From positions 1 to 64,000 of the forward strand of contig NZ_RQVL01000004.1 in NCBI RefSeq assembly GCF_003992005.1: 64,000 bases of DNA. Direction: 5' to 3'. The DNA comes from Veillonella sp. VA139 (GTDB lineage: Bacteria > Bacillota > Negativicutes > Veillonellales > Veillonellaceae). Positions within the stretch are counted from its first letter, which is position 1. Every line of letters starts with the position of its first letter. Below the pieces are notes generated by a model. The model saw only the letters and a program-made list of their open reading frames with translations. It was not told the origin of the DNA and made no database searches. The translations under genes were made by a program, and so were the position numbers. This document shows, piece after piece, positions 1 through 8,744 of the stretch.

Positions 1-98
1 GCTCACTTACTTTCATCCATTTAATTGCTTAGAGCATTTATTTCTTAAAGAGTTTACACAAAATTCTTGACAGTACCTTTTAATACACAGGAGTTTCT

Positions 99-758
99 AT
101 GTCAGATATCCCCCAATCTTATATCACTATAGCCAATGAATTTAGAACTGAATATATTGTAGAAAAGTCACGTTTCATTTCTACTATTGCTCCAGTTACT
201 ACTGAAGCAGAAGCACAAGCATTTATCCAACGCATATCCAAAGAATTTTGGGATGCTACTCACAACTGTACCGCTTATACTATCGGTCCTCGCCAAGAAC
301 AACAACGTTCCTCTGACAACGGCGAGCCATCTGGTACGGCGGGAAAACCAATGTTAGAAGTATTAAAAAAGACGAGAATTACCAATGTAGCTGTCGTAGT
401 TACTCGCTATTTTGGTGGTATTAAGTTAGGAGCAGGGGGACTCATTCGTGCCTACTCTCATAGTGCAGCCAAGGCTGTCCAAGAAGGACCTAAACTACTC
501 ATTGCACCTCGTCAAATTGTGACCATCTCTATAGATTATTCCAACTTTGGATCCATAGAACGCCAACTACAAACACTAGGACTTCACTATACAGCATCGT
601 TTACGGATCTCGTATCTATTGAAATCTATGTAGAGCCGGAAAATGTGACCATCCTCGAAACAGATTTGACAAATCTAACTGGTGGTAATCTAACTTGGCA
701 ATTACAAGAGGTTCGTATGGTAGAATTACCATATATTGCTGATATAACTGATGACTGA
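99..758 (+). CDS. YigZ/IMPACT family protein
   Basis: 219-residue protein of the YigZ (UPF0029/IMPACT) family, whose members are linked to translation regulation; the exact substrate is not known. The N-terminal half carries the family signature, including SSDNGEPSGTAGKPML near residues 71-86 and the VVVTRYFGGIKLGAGGL stretch near 99-115. The C-terminal part (about 140-215) fits the DUF1949 ferredoxin-like domain. The length matches the family. The start ATG is preceded by CAGGAG at a normal distance. The gene stands alone on the + strand and is followed by a bidirectional terminator hairpin near 914-949. Confidence 0.9.
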   Translation: MSDIPQSYITIANEFRTEYIVEKSRFISTIAPVTTEAEAQAFIQRISKEFWDATHNCTAYTIGPRQEQQRSSDNGEPSGTAGKPMLEVLKKTRITNVAVVVTRYFGGIKLGAGGLIRAYSHSAAKAVQEGPKLLIAPRQIVTISIDYSNFGSIERQLQTLGLHYTASFTDLVSIEIYVEPENVTILETDLTNLTGGNLTWQLQEVRMVELPYIADITDD

Positions 759-913
759 TGTTTAGATGTCATATACACGCAATTGGTAATAGAATGGTAG
801 AGTTACTGCAGGCCATCCCTCCCATACCACATAAATCAGTTATATAATAGACTAATAAAATTTTTGATTCAACTCTGATTAACAAATGATATGGGATTAT
901 CCAAAAGAGCAAC

Positions 914-949
914 AAAAAACCACGGTGTCTTCCTTCACCGTGGTTTTTT
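914..949. terminator. bidirectional intrinsic terminator
   Basis: AACCACGGTG and CACCGTGGTT form a 10-bp stem around an 8-base loop, with an A-run on the left and a T-run on the right. It can end transcription of the YigZ-family gene on + and of the small gene at 995-1165 on -. Confidence 0.85.
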
Positions 950-994
950 GTGCTTCTTGTTGGAGTCCTCTATATAAAGGGAAAGTACGCTAAA

Positions 995-1165
995 TTAATG
1001 GCTGCAGCATTCTGCTACAAATACTTCTACAACTTCTTCATCTTGCAATTCAGAAGTCCAAGGATGTGGCCAACCTTTAATGCTATTATCTTTGCATTGG
1101 CTTGCTTCACATGCTTCTAAACGATGTTCTTTTAAATTTTCTATCCATGCTGATACTAAACTCAT
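995..1165 (-). CDS. small Cys-rich hypothetical protein (56 aa)
   Basis: Short ORF beginning MSLVSAWIENLKEHR and ending AECCSH. It is preceded by a good Shine-Dalgarno (AGGAAGGAAG, about 8 bases before ATG) and ends just before the terminator at 914-949. It has four cysteines (a CEASQC pair and a terminal CC) and an acidic middle. I do not recognise the family. The cysteine pattern could bind a metal, but that is a guess. RBS, stop and terminator together make a real gene likely. Confidence 0.6.
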   Translation of the reverse strand: MSLVSAWIENLKEHRLEACEASQCKDNSIKGWPHPWTSELQDEEVVEVFVAECCSH

Positions 1166-1402
1166 ATTAGTTACTTCCTTCCTGATATATACACCGCAAG
1201 GTGTGTGTTCTTATTGCATGACTGTAGTATACAAGAGTCTAAGTGTTTTGTGAAATGACAGATAGTTATTATCTCATAAACTATTTTTTATAACACTTTT
1301 TATAGTCTTTTTATTAAATCAAATTTAATTATAACTAGTGTGCATATCGTCCATAACTTTTTGACGTTTATTTGACGATTTTTGACTATCAAAAAAACAA
1401 AA

Positions 1403-1428
1403 GAACACACATGCTAGCATATGTGCTC
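1403..1428 (-). terminator. terminator after tRNA-Ser
   Basis: On the - strand a GCACAT...ATGTGTG hairpin is followed by a T-rich run directly downstream of the tRNA-Ser 3' end. Confidence 0.6.
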
Positions 1429-1435
1429 TCGTCTG

Positions 1436-1526
1436 TGGCGGAGGATTAGGGATTCGAACCCTAGCGCCGGTAACCCGACCTAACGATTTAGCAAACCGTC
1501 CTCTTCAGCCTCTTGAGTAATCCTCC
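1436..1526 (-). tRNA. tRNA-Ser (GCU anticodon)
   Basis: The - strand folds as a class II tRNA. The acceptor GGAGGAT pairs with ATCCTCC. The anticodon loop is TTGCTAA (anticodon GCT) on stem ACGGT/ATCGT. A long variable arm follows, then the T-loop GGTTCGAATCC, and CCA is encoded (1436-1438). A terminator hairpin lies just downstream. Confidence 0.95.
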
Positions 1527-1576
1527 ATGATACCTATTAAGGATACCACAAGTTGATTCTATTTGTCAATCATTTT

Positions 1577-2143
1577 TTATAATTCATAGCCAACTTCTAC
1601 CACTTCGACTTCTCCAGAGTTTGGATGCATCATCAACCCATGGACTGCTACATCCTTTGGAATCAATGGATTCATGCGAAGCATACTAACCGTTTCTTGT
1701 ACATTATCTACGGGATGAGAGAACCCATCTGCCCAGTGCTCTAGTTCGTGACGCACCATTTGAATTGCTTCCGGTGCTACACCACGAGATAACATAGCCT
1801 TGGTTAAACTTTCAGAAGTAGTTTTCGCCATGCCACACTCATAATGACCGATTACAAAAATTTCAGATACTCCTAATTCATAGATGCAAACTAACAAGCT
1901 ACGTACCACGCTATCAAACATACCTGAAATGGAGTTACCCGCCGATTTTATAACCTTTGCATGGCCCCGTTCAATACCAAGAGCTTGCTCCATAAAGTTT
2001 ACTAATCGCGTATCCATGCACGTCAAAATTGCAATTTCACGGGTTGGTACCTTACTTACCGTTGGCATCTCATCGCCATGTTCTTGAGTAGCATTATCCA
2101 AAAATTCTCGATTATGTCGTAATATTTCATTCAATAAGTTCAT
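1577..2143 (-). CDS. beta-class carbonic anhydrase
   Basis: 188 residues. Beta-carbonic anhydrases interconvert CO2 and bicarbonate at a zinc site in the cytoplasm. Visible motifs are CMDTR near residue 42 (zinc Cys plus the Asp-Arg pair), an AGN motif near 68, and GHYECGM near 99 (zinc His and Cys). The length fits the short beta (cab/YtiB-like) type. It lies 10 bp downstream of hydE on the same strand, so the two may be cotranscribed. Nothing appears truncated. Confidence 0.92.
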   Translation of the reverse strand: MNLLNEILRHNREFLDNATQEHGDEMPTVSKVPTREIAILTCMDTRLVNFMEQALGIERGHAKVIKSAGNSISGMFDSVVRSLLVCIYELGVSEIFVIGHYECGMAKTTSESLTKAMLSRGVAPEAIQMVRHELEHWADGFSHPVDNVQETVSMLRMNPLIPKDVAVHGLMMHPNSGEVEVVEVGYEL

Positions 2144-2153
2144 CGTTTACCTC

Positions 2154-3266
2154 TTAACGTATCCGTTTTTTATAATGTTGCGAATTGCCTTGCTGTTTCC
2201 ATCCTACACGATCACCAATAGACATGACACGGCGTGTTAAACATTCTTTGCATTGGTCTGCATTGTCATCCACGCATGGTTTATTATCATATAGCAAATA
2301 TTTCGCGCGATGCTCTGGTACAGTAATGATAGGCATCAGGATGTTCGCCCCTGCCGCCAATCCTTTTTCACGACCCAATTTGTCTAAGGCTTGTAAAGCT
2401 GTAGTAGCGGCAATATTGACATCTTTCAGAAAGAGGCGAGTTAAGGCGATCATTTTTAGTCCTAACTGCACTCGTTCTAATTTACCCTCTTGTGAATCAA
2501 TACCCAATTCTAACGCGCGCTGTCCTAATGGTGTATCATGGTGTACCACATAGGGTCCCATACCAATCATATCGATATCCATATCACGATAGAATAAAAT
2601 GTCGTTGACAAGATCATCTAGTGTTTGTCCTGGTAAACCAATCATAACACCTGTACCGACTTGAAATCCTACCTTGCGCAAAGATTTTAAGCAATTTACA
2701 CGTGTCTCAAAGGAGTGCAATGCATCCTTTGGATGAATCATCTCAAATAAGTCTTTATTTGTCGTTTCAATGCGAAGCAGATAACGGTCCGCACCTGCTT
2801 CACGCATACGTCTATATGCCTCTTCCGATTGCTCCCCTACACACATGGTGATACCTAGCTCATGATTGCTTAGCTTTTTAATATCTCGAATTAAATCCAC
2901 CACATACTCTACAAAGGCATCATCAGTACGTTCTCCGGACTGTAGTGTTAAAGACCCATACTCATGGTCGTAGGCCCATTGTGCCATTTTTAGTACATCA
3001 TCACGAGACATATCAAATCGTTCTGTCTTGCTGTTTTCATGGCGGATACCACAATATAAACAGTTTTTGATACAACGATTGGAAAACTCAATGAGTCCAC
3101 GGTAATACGCAACTTTATCTACATAAGCAGCTTTTACTTCATAGGCTTTTTTATATATTTTTTGTAATTCCTCCTCATCCGTAATGGTCATGAGAAATCG
3201 TAACTCCTCCTCCGTTAACCACTGGTCTCCCACAAGGTCTTTTTGTAAAATACTATCTACTGTCAT
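2154..3266 (-). CDS. hydE: [FeFe] hydrogenase H-cluster radical SAM maturase HydE
   Basis: About 370 residues. HydE is a radical SAM enzyme that helps build the H-cluster of [FeFe] hydrogenase. The radical SAM CxxxCxxC motif is CIKNCLYC near residue 63, followed by a TIM barrel with LQSGE and LLRIETT segments. A second cysteine cluster (CVDDNADQCKEC) near 330-345 matches the extra C-terminal cluster found in some HydE proteins. I chose the start at 3266 (MTVDSI) because GAGGAATT sits directly before it; a longer in-frame start at 3290 has no better RBS. hydF and hydG are not in the window. Confidence 0.88.
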   Translation of the reverse strand: MTVDSILQKDLVGDQWLTEEELRFLMTITDEEELQKIYKKAYEVKAAYVDKVAYYRGLIEFSNRCIKNCLYCGIRHENSKTERFDMSRDDVLKMAQWAYDHEYGSLTLQSGERTDDAFVEYVVDLIRDIKKLSNHELGITMCVGEQSEEAYRRMREAGADRYLLRIETTNKDLFEMIHPKDALHSFETRVNCLKSLRKVGFQVGTGVMIGLPGQTLDDLVNDILFYRDMDIDMIGMGPYVVHHDTPLGQRALELGIDSQEGKLERVQLGLKMIALTRLFLKDVNIAATTALQALDKLGREKGLAAGANILMPIITVPEHRAKYLLYDNKPCVDDNADQCKECLTRRVMSIGDRVGWKQQGNSQHYKKRIR

Positions 3267-3467
3267 AATTCCTCTATTGCGACATCCCACCCAAAATGTC
3301 TATTTCTTATCTACAACACGTACCAATACATCTATACAGATCACAATATATCTTACATACTATGTTGACACATTATATTCGTATACAATATGCACATACT
3401 ATGTACTTATTACCCTGTTCACTATATATGATTAGTACACTAAAATTCTATATCTCTTCGCATCCTT

Positions 3468-4190
3468 TTATACTTGCTTACGATAGGCAATGGTAAAAGA
3501 TGTATCCATATTCTCTGGCAAAGGATCCAATACAAACCCTTTTAATTCTTTTGGTAACTGTGAAAGTTCCGTCACTTGATGTTCACAGATATAATGTGCC
3601 AAAGATCCACGCATCTGTTTTGATGAAGTGCTTAGTTGCTTCCACACACCATTACGATGCTCTAAAAATTCTATGGTTACCATCTTAGGATGATGAATCC
3701 ATTTAGAATATTCCTTAGATGCCAAATTGATTATCCAATCTTCCTCACCTACAGCGGCATCCACTAAGGGTTGCCACCAAGCATAGAGATTTGTTTTTTC
3801 CTCTTTCAATACAGGATCAATTAAATCCAGCCGATACCCTTTGATACCACTATTAGGGGCTACTAAACCATACAAAGCAGAACCAATCCAAACATGAGCA
3901 TTGGCGAATGCTTTTCCTCTCTCTGAAAGTCCATCATAATTAAAATTTTTGAAAGATAGCCCGTCATAGCTAAGCGCCGCCATGCCTTCCACTTCTTTGT
4001 CGTAATTTTGATAAAAAGCATATACTTCATCTAAGATTGTATCTTTTATTTTTAAAGCTTTCCCCAGTGCCTCTTTTGATACGCCCTGCATGTGCTTTAC
4101 AATTTGTTCTGTCATATGCGGTGCAAACTGAGATGCACTTGGGGTGCCTTTTATATCTTTTGTTTTACTAGGGGATATAATTAATTTCAT
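3468..4190 (-). CDS. yaaA: YaaA/UPF0246 family peroxide-stress protein
   Basis: 240 residues beginning MKLIISPSKT, the hallmark start of the YaaA family, which limits free iron and DNA damage during peroxide stress in E. coli. Other family segments are AALSYDGLSF near 93 and LASKEYSKWI near 176. A longer in-frame start exists at 4292, but the start at 4190 has AGAGGA upstream and fits the conserved N-terminus. It is monocistronic, with an AT-rich 200-bp gap (3267-3467) on its left holding nothing recognisable. Confidence 0.9.
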   Translation of the reverse strand: MKLIISPSKTKDIKGTPSASQFAPHMTEQIVKHMQGVSKEALGKALKIKDTILDEVYAFYQNYDKEVEGMAALSYDGLSFKNFNYDGLSERGKAFANAHVWIGSALYGLVAPNSGIKGYRLDLIDPVLKEEKTNLYAWWQPLVDAAVGEEDWIINLASKEYSKWIHHPKMVTIEFLEHRNGVWKQLSTSSKQMRGSLAHYICEHQVTELSQLPKELKGFVLDPLPENMDTSFTIAYRKQV

Positions 4191-4443
4191 AGTTTCCTCT
4201 ACTCGATTAGAATTATCTTCATTATATATAACATATCTACCAAGAGGACAATACCTCCTTGCACTAGCAAATGTACCCATAGCCCTCACCATAGATTTTG
4301 TATTATATTATACCTATAAAGTATATCATATATCGAAGAGTTTTAATATAAAAAGACGGGCTAATTTGCCCGTCATTCATCATTTTTGTTATATAAGCTA
4401 CCTTTAAACTTGCTACTAGTTCTCTATGCTTTTCATTTACAAT

Positions 4444-4803
4444 CTAAATTTGTTCATGACAATGTTTACATTTTTTTGCTACTTTAAGTACAACTTCACC
4501 ACAGTATGGGCAAGCTTTATAATTTTTTTGATCTGCTTTAACTTTATTAGAAGACATCATAATAGAATGCATAATAGCAGCTATCCATAGGAATATTCCG
4601 TAAATAGCAAATAAACTAAACGATCTACCTTTTCTATGAGCAATATTGGCCGGAAGAAGCAGCATTACGCATTTAAATATCTCTGTGACCAAGTATTCAG
4701 AAAAATCATTAACTTGATATCTTCCTTGATAAAAAGGATCTAGCATAAATCCAAGAACTATGAAAGCAACAATGAACCACACTATATTTAATAATATAAT
4801 CAT
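4444..4803 (-). CDS. membrane protein with C-terminal zinc ribbon
   Basis: 119 residues. There are three likely membrane segments (about 3-22, 42-56 and 62-82) and a C-terminal zinc ribbon made of CPYC and CKHC knuckles around residues 99-117. Small proteins of this design are common in Firmicutes and have no firm function. It lies between yaaA and the rplL terminator. The first hydrophobic segment starts right at the N-terminus. Confidence 0.8.
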   Translation of the reverse strand: MIILLNIVWFIVAFIVLGFMLDPFYQGRYQVNDFSEYLVTEIFKCVMLLLPANIAHRKGRSFSLFAIYGIFLWIAAIMHSIMMSSNKVKADQKNYKACPYCGEVVLKVAKKCKHCHEQI

Positions 4804-4866
4804 ATAGTTGTCTCCCTTTAAATTTTCTCATATAATTATAATTACTACCAACAACTATATTATAAC

Positions 4867-4904
4867 AAAAACCCCTCAAACACAAGTGTTCAAGGGGTTT
4901 TTTG
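4867..4904. terminator. terminator downstream of rplL
   Basis: AAAACCCCT...AGGGGTTTTTT hairpin with strong A- and T-runs on either side, 14 bp beyond the rplL stop. It closes the ribosomal operon before any rpoB gene. Confidence 0.85.
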
Positions 4905-4917
4905 ACTAGCCAATCAA

Positions 4918-5289
4918 TTATTTCAATTCTACAGATGCGCCAGCTTCTTCTAATTTAGCTTTTAAAGCTTCAGCATCAGCAGTAGCTACGCCTTCTTTAA
5001 CAGCAGCAGGAGCGCCGTCAACGATAGCTTTAGCTTCTTTTAAGCCTAAACCAGTAGCTTCACGTACAACTTTGATTACGTTGATTTTGGAAGCACCAGC
5101 ATCTTTAAGAATTACGTCGAATTCGGATTTAGCTTCAGCGCCACCAGCAGCAGCACCAGCAGCAGCTACAGCTACAGGAGCAGCAGCAGTTACGCCGAAT
5201 TTGTCTTCGATTGCTTTTACAAGATCATTAAGTTCTAAAATAGTTGCAGTTTCTAATTCAGCAACGATGTTTTCGATGTTCAATGCCAT
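4918..5289 (-). CDS. rplL: 50S ribosomal protein L7/L12
   Basis: 123 residues, the standard length. L7/L12 forms the flexible ribosomal stalk that recruits translation GTPases. Visible are the N-terminal dimerisation helix ([20 protein letters not shown]), an Ala/Gly-rich hinge (about 36-51), and the globular C-terminal domain with [17 protein letters not shown]. It lies 52 bp downstream of rplJ and is the last gene of the operon; a terminator follows. Confidence 0.98.
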   Translation of the reverse strand: MALNIENIVAELETATILELNDLVKAIEDKFGVTAAAPVAVAAAGAAAGGAEAKSEFDVILKDAGASKINVIKVVREATGLGLKEAKAIVDGAPAAVKEGVATADAEALKAKLEEAGASVELK

Positions 5290-5341
5290 GATTGATATCC
5301 TCCATTTTTGATATATGTTATCTTAGTTAATTGTGTTGCTA

Positions 5342-5845
5342 TTATGCAACAGTTTCGTCTTTTGCTTCCGCAACAGCTTTTACTGCGTATGCTACATTGC
5401 GAACTGGAGCTTGAAGCACGGAAAGAAGCATGGAAAGCATACCTTCGCGGTTCGGCAAGTTTGCAATTTCTTGTACTTTTGCAGCGTCAAGAACTTCACC
5501 TTCCACAATACCTGCTTTAATAGTTAAAGCTTCTGTTTTTGTGTCTTTAATGAAGTTTTCAAGAATACGAGCTGGAGCTACAGCATCTGTGCTAGAAGTT
5601 GCTAATGCAGTAGGACCTTCTAAATGCTCAGAGAAAGCTTCGTAACCTAATTCGTTAGCAGCGATGCGAGTCAAAGTATTTTTGATTACTTTGTATTCCA
5701 CACCTTCAGCCAAGAATTTACGACGAAGATCTGTTACTTGAGCAACAGTCAAACCGCTATAACCAACTAATACAGCACCTTTCGCTTCAGAAAGAGTTTC
5801 TTTCATTTGAGCTACAACTGCTTGTTTTTGTTGAGTGACAGCCAT
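5342..5845 (-). CDS. rplJ: 50S ribosomal protein L10
   Basis: 167 residues with the usual L10 layout: MAVTQQKQAVVAQMKETL, then KGAVLVGYSGLTVAQVTDLR, and a C-terminal helix that anchors L7/L12 dimers. It acts at the stalk base on 23S rRNA. It is preceded by a 5' leader with an L10-type regulatory fold (5897-6010), so L10 likely represses rplJ-rplL. Confidence 0.98.
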   Translation of the reverse strand: MAVTQQKQAVVAQMKETLSEAKGAVLVGYSGLTVAQVTDLRRKFLAEGVEYKVIKNTLTRIAANELGYEAFSEHLEGPTALATSSTDAVAPARILENFIKDTKTEALTIKAGIVEGEVLDAAKVQEIANLPNREGMLSMLLSVLQAPVRNVAYAVKAVAEAKDETVA

Positions 5846-5896
5846 TAGAATACCTCCTTGTAGATTTTTGGTGATTTTCTATGTACTATCTTAGCG

Positions 5897-6010
5897 TAAA
5901 AACGACCTCAACGAAGACGTTGAGGTCGAGAACCATTCCATAATAGATTGGATTCAGCCTCAGCGGGCGAGTTTCCTCATTAAATCAAATGATGCCAGCC
6001 GTCTACAGCT
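5897..6010 (-). promoter_or_regulatory. L10 leader (r-protein autoregulatory RNA) with attenuator hairpin
   Basis: Between rplA and rplJ the - strand carries a structured leader. It has a kink-turn-like segment with TAATGAGGAAACTCGCC and GCTGAGGCT, as in Firmicute L10 leaders. A strong hairpin CGACCTCAACG...CGTTGAGGTCG followed by T-rich sequence (about 5899-5930) can act as the attenuator. The assignment rests on position and motif; I did not run a covariance model. Confidence 0.75.
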
Positions 6011-6026
6011 AAGAGAACATATATAA

Positions 6027-6737
6027 TTATTGTTCCTTGTTAGTGCTTGTTAATTTAAACACGTTCATAGGAACGCCAGGACCCATAGTGGAGCTAAGTG
6101 TCACAGTTTTAATGTATTGACCTTTAGCTGCTGCAGGTTTAGCTTTAATAATAGTATCAACGATTGTACGGAAATTGTCAAGTAATTTCGCATCATCGAA
6201 AGATGCTTTACCGATAGGACAAGCAATGATACCAGCTTTGTCTGTACGGTATTCGATTTTACCTGCTTTAATTTCGCTAACAGCACGAGCTACGTCAGGT
6301 GTTACAGTACCAACTTTAGGGTTTGGCATTAAGCCTTTAGGACCTAAAATTTTACCTAAACGACCAACTTGGCCCATCATGTCAGGAGTAGCTACAACAA
6401 CGTCGAAGTCGCTGAAACCACCTTGTACTTTTGCTACTAATTCTTCGGAACCAACGATATCTGCGCCAGCATCCTCAGCTTCTTTAATTTTGTCGCCTTT
6501 CGCAAATACGAGTACGCGTTGAGTTTTACCTGTACCATGTGGTAATACAACGGCACCACGAACTTGTTGATCAGCGTATTTAGGATCGACGTTCAAATTG
6601 AAAGCGATTTCAATAGTTTCGTCGAATTTTGCAGTGGCAGTTTTCTTAACTAATTCAATACCTTCTACTGGTTCGTAGAATTTATCTGCTTCGATAAGTT
6701 TTACTGCTTCAGCATATTTCTTACCTACTTTTGCCAT
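6027..6737 (-). CDS. rplA: 50S ribosomal protein L1
   Basis: 236 residues beginning [16 protein letters not shown], with the conserved [19 protein letters not shown] stretch near 128-146. L1 binds the mobile L1 stalk of 23S rRNA and often represses its own operon. It is preceded by GGAGGAATAAAA and by a stem-loop (6752-6780) resembling one upstream of rplK. Confidence 0.98.
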   Translation of the reverse strand: MAKVGKKYAEAVKLIEADKFYEPVEGIELVKKTATAKFDETIEIAFNLNVDPKYADQQVRGAVVLPHGTGKTQRVLVFAKGDKIKEAEDAGADIVGSEELVAKVQGGFSDFDVVVATPDMMGQVGRLGKILGPKGLMPNPKVGTVTPDVARAVSEIKAGKIEYRTDKAGIIACPIGKASFDDAKLLDNFRTIVDTIIKAKPAAAKGQYIKTVTLSSTMGPGVPMNVFKLTSTNKEQ

Positions 6738-6751
6738 TTTTATTCCTCCTT

Positions 6752-6780
6752 ATGTGGTGTAACGGGATGTCCCTCCCACC
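6752..6780 (-). promoter_or_regulatory. candidate L1-binding leader stem-loop upstream of rplA
   Basis: On the - strand GTGGGAGGG, a short loop, then CCGTTAC and ACCACAT. Nearly the same arrangement lies upstream of rplK (7260-7293). Two copies in one operon suggest a shared regulatory RNA element, possibly a mimic of the L1 rRNA site. Confidence 0.5.
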
Positions 6781-6808
6781 GATATGTGAGTCACATACCG
6801 TACGCTAA

Positions 6809-7234
6809 TTAATCAACGATTTCAATGCCCATGCTGCGTGCAGTACCTTCTACCATACGCATAGCTTGCTCAACAGTGTTAGCATTTAAGTCAGGCATTT
6901 TAAGTTCAGCGATTTCACGAACTTTATCGCGACCAACTTTAGCTACCTTATCACGGTTAGGTACTCCAGATCCTTTTGGGATACCTGCTGCTTTTTTCAA
7001 TAAAACTGCAGCTGGTGGAGTTTTTGTGATGAAAGTGAAGCTTCTATCTTCGTATACAGTAATAACAACTGGGATGATAAGACCAGCTTGTTGAGCTGTT
7101 CTTTCGTTAAATTCTTTAACGAAGCCCATGATGTTAACACCTGCTTGACCCAAAGCTGGACCAATCGGTGGTGCTGGACTCGCTTTACCAGCCTCGCACT
7201 GTAATTTCACAACTTTACTAACTTTTTTAGCCAT
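6809..7234 (-). CDS. rplK: 50S ribosomal protein L11
   Basis: 141 residues, the standard length. L11 binds the GTPase-associated centre of 23S rRNA. Motifs are [20 protein letters not shown] near 18-37 and a C-terminal RNA-binding domain with [17 protein letters not shown] sequence. An upstream in-frame ATG at 7300 would add 22 residues not found in L11; the start at 7234 has AAGGAGGTGT directly before it. Confidence 0.98.
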   Translation of the reverse strand: MAKKVSKVVKLQCEAGKASPAPPIGPALGQAGVNIMGFVKEFNERTAQQAGLIIPVVITVYEDRSFTFITKTPPAAVLLKKAAGIPKGSGVPNRDKVAKVGRDKVREIAELKMPDLNANTVEQAMRMVEGTARSMGIEIVD

Positions 7235-7259
7235 GGTGATTACACCTCCTTGCGTCAAA

Positions 7260-7293
7260 ATGTGGTGGTAACGGAGCGAAATTGCCCCTCCCA
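7260..7293 (-). promoter_or_regulatory. candidate L1-binding leader stem-loop upstream of rplK
   Basis: On the - strand GTGGGAGGGGCAATTTCG then CTCCGTTACCACCACAT forms a stem-loop that closely resembles the element before rplA. Position and repetition suggest translational control of rplK-rplA. Confidence 0.5.
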
Positions 7294-7339
7294 CTGGCAA
7301 CCTCCCGGCCGCCTAAAAAGGTTAGAGTTATATAGCATA

Positions 7340-7876
7340 TTAAAGAATCTTCTCAACTTGAGAAAATTCTACCTCTACTGGGGTTTCACGATTAAACATC
7401 TCTACATTCAAACGTAGTTTTGCATGATCGTGATTGATTTCAGTAATAACGCCTGTTCTATCTTCAAAAGCACCGGATGTAATTCGGACAGTTTCTCCTA
7501 CTTCAACATCAAGAGTTTGTACTGGTTCTTGGTCTAAACCTTGAGACTTCAAGATATAGGCTACTTCAGAATCAGATAGTGGCACTGGTTTCGTTACAGA
7601 ACCGACAAATCCTGTAACACCTGGTGTATTACGCACCACATACCAAGATTCATCATTCACTTCCATTTCTACCAGCACATAGCCCGGAAAGACTTTGCGT
7701 TTTACTACTTTTTTTACGCCATCTTTTTCGTCGATTTCATCTTCCATTGGAATTAAGATTTGTGAAATCACATCTTCCATTCCCATAGCTTGAACTTTCA
7801 ACTCCAAAGTGGTTTTTACTTTGTTTTCGTAGCCTGAGTAAGTATGTAAGACATACCACTTTTTATCTGTTCCCAT
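7340..7876 (-). CDS. nusG: transcription termination/antitermination protein NusG
   Basis: 178 residues. The NGN domain covers about 6-110 (KKWYVLHTYSGYENKV, VFPGYVLVEM, NTPGVTGFVG) and the C-terminal KOW domain about 125-175 (VGETVRITSGAFEDRTGVI). NusG binds RNA polymerase and links it to ribosomes or Rho. It sits between secE (13 bp) and rplK in the canonical order. Confidence 0.98.
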   Translation of the reverse strand: MGTDKKWYVLHTYSGYENKVKTTLELKVQAMGMEDVISQILIPMEDEIDEKDGVKKVVKRKVFPGYVLVEMEVNDESWYVVRNTPGVTGFVGSVTKPVPLSDSEVAYILKSQGLDQEPVQTLDVEVGETVRITSGAFEDRTGVITEINHDHAKLRLNVEMFNRETPVEVEFSQVEKIL

Positions 7877-7888
7877 TAAAAAAGCCTC

Positions 7889-8113
7889 CTACCTTACAGC
7901 ACTCTTTAACAACTTAAAAAGTTCTGCAAATACTGTGTCAACGATACCGATAATAACAGAAATCAAAATTACTGCAACAAATACGGCAATCGTATAGTTC
8001 ACTAGCTCTTTTTTTGTAGGCCAGACTACTTTCTTGAGCTCAGACCGCACTTCACGAACGAATTTACCGTTACCATTTTGTTGTGCTTGAGCTTTTGAAT
8101 TAGTTCCTGCCAT
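7889..8113 (-). CDS. secE: preprotein translocase subunit SecE
   Basis: 74 residues with a short polar N-terminus, an amphipathic segment EVRSELKKVVWPTKKELVNY (about 21-40) and one membrane helix (about 42-64), the standard short SecE. It is the gamma subunit of the SecYEG channel in the inner membrane. It lies between rpmG and nusG as in most bacteria. Confidence 0.96.
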   Translation of the reverse strand: MAGTNSKAQAQQNGNGKFVREVRSELKKVVWPTKKELVNYTIAVFVAVILISVIIGIVDTVFAELFKLLKSAVR

Positions 8114-8148
8114 GATATCACATTCCTCACGTCAACAAATAATCACAA

Positions 8149-8298
8149 TTATTTTGTTTCACGGTGTAACGTGTGTTTACCACAGAATTTACAGAATTTA
8201 TTCATTTCAATTCGATCTGGATTGTTTTTTTTGTTTTTGTTAGTCTGATAGTTACGTTGCTTGCATTCAGTACAAGCCATAGTTACTGCGTTACGCAT
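8149..8298 (-). CDS. rpmG: 50S ribosomal protein L33
   Basis: 49 residues beginning [17 protein letters not shown], with zinc knuckles CTEC and CKFC (Cys-plus form of L33) and the terminal [11 protein letters not shown]. The RBS AGAGAGGTG lies upstream of ATG at 8298. It is the first gene of the rpmG-secE-nusG operon. Confidence 0.95.
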   Translation of the reverse strand: MRNAVTMACTECKQRNYQTNKNKKNNPDRIEMNKFCKFCGKHTLHRETK

Positions 8299-8395
8299 CA
8301 GTTTACACCTCTCTTTAAAGTGCCTAGACGGCTATTACTTCATAAACATACTAATATAGACTACCACAAGTGGAAGACTATGTCAAATGCAATCT

Positions 8396-8420
8396 AAAAA
8401 AGCCAGGCAATTCCTGACCT
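8396..8420 (-). terminator. leftward terminator upstream of rpmG
   Basis: On the - strand GTCAGG and CCTGGC form a short stem followed by six T. It would stop leftward transcripts coming from the prophage side before the rpmG operon. Confidence 0.55.
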
Positions 8421-8538
8421 CTTTATTATTACATAGAACCTTGTAAATAGCAAGTAGCTAGGTATGTAAATTATAAATTTTTCGTTTACAAAATTGAATG
8501 ATAGGTCTATAATGAAAGTATAATTTCACAATTCTTAT

Positions 8539-8614
8539 GGAACACTAGCTCAGCTGGCAGAGCATCTGACTCTTAATCAGAGGGTCCAGGGTTCGAACCC
8601 CTGGTGTTCCACCA
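8539..8614 (+). tRNA. tRNA-Lys (CUU anticodon), prophage attachment site
   Basis: 76-base cloverleaf. The acceptor GGAACAC pairs with GTGTTCC. The anticodon stem TCTGA/TCAGA holds loop CTCTTAA (anticodon CTT), and the T-arm is GGTTCGAACCC. CCA is encoded at 8612-8614. A GAACCGC/GTGCGGTTC terminator with T-run follows. The 3' half (from 8568) is repeated at 51908, marking prophage integration into this gene. Confidence 0.96.
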
Positions 8615-8632
8615 CACTTAGAACCGCTCAAC
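8568..8632 (+). repeat. attL direct repeat
   Basis: 65 bp identical to 51908-51972. It begins in the tRNA-Lys anticodon stem (GACTCTTAATCAG) and runs into the tRNA terminator. After one mismatch at 8633 the identity continues to about 8646. Confidence 0.95.
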
Positions 8633-8686
8633 TGTGCGGTTCTTTTGTTTTGTAACGTCAAAATTGATTGATGCAACTTTTTCAAG

Positions 8687-8717
8687 TTGACATCTTTTTG
8701 ACATCAGTTTGACATCA
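8687..8717 (+). promoter_or_regulatory. integrase arm-type repeats (left)
   Basis: Three direct copies of TTGACATC(T/A) at 8687, 8698 and 8709, spaced exactly 11 bp. Two copies with the same 11-bp spacing lie at 51794 and 51805 near the right end. Their place inside both prophage ends fits arm-type sites for the tyrosine integrase. Confidence 0.7.
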
Positions 8718-8744
8718 GTTTATTTTTTCTAAACTTGATTACGT

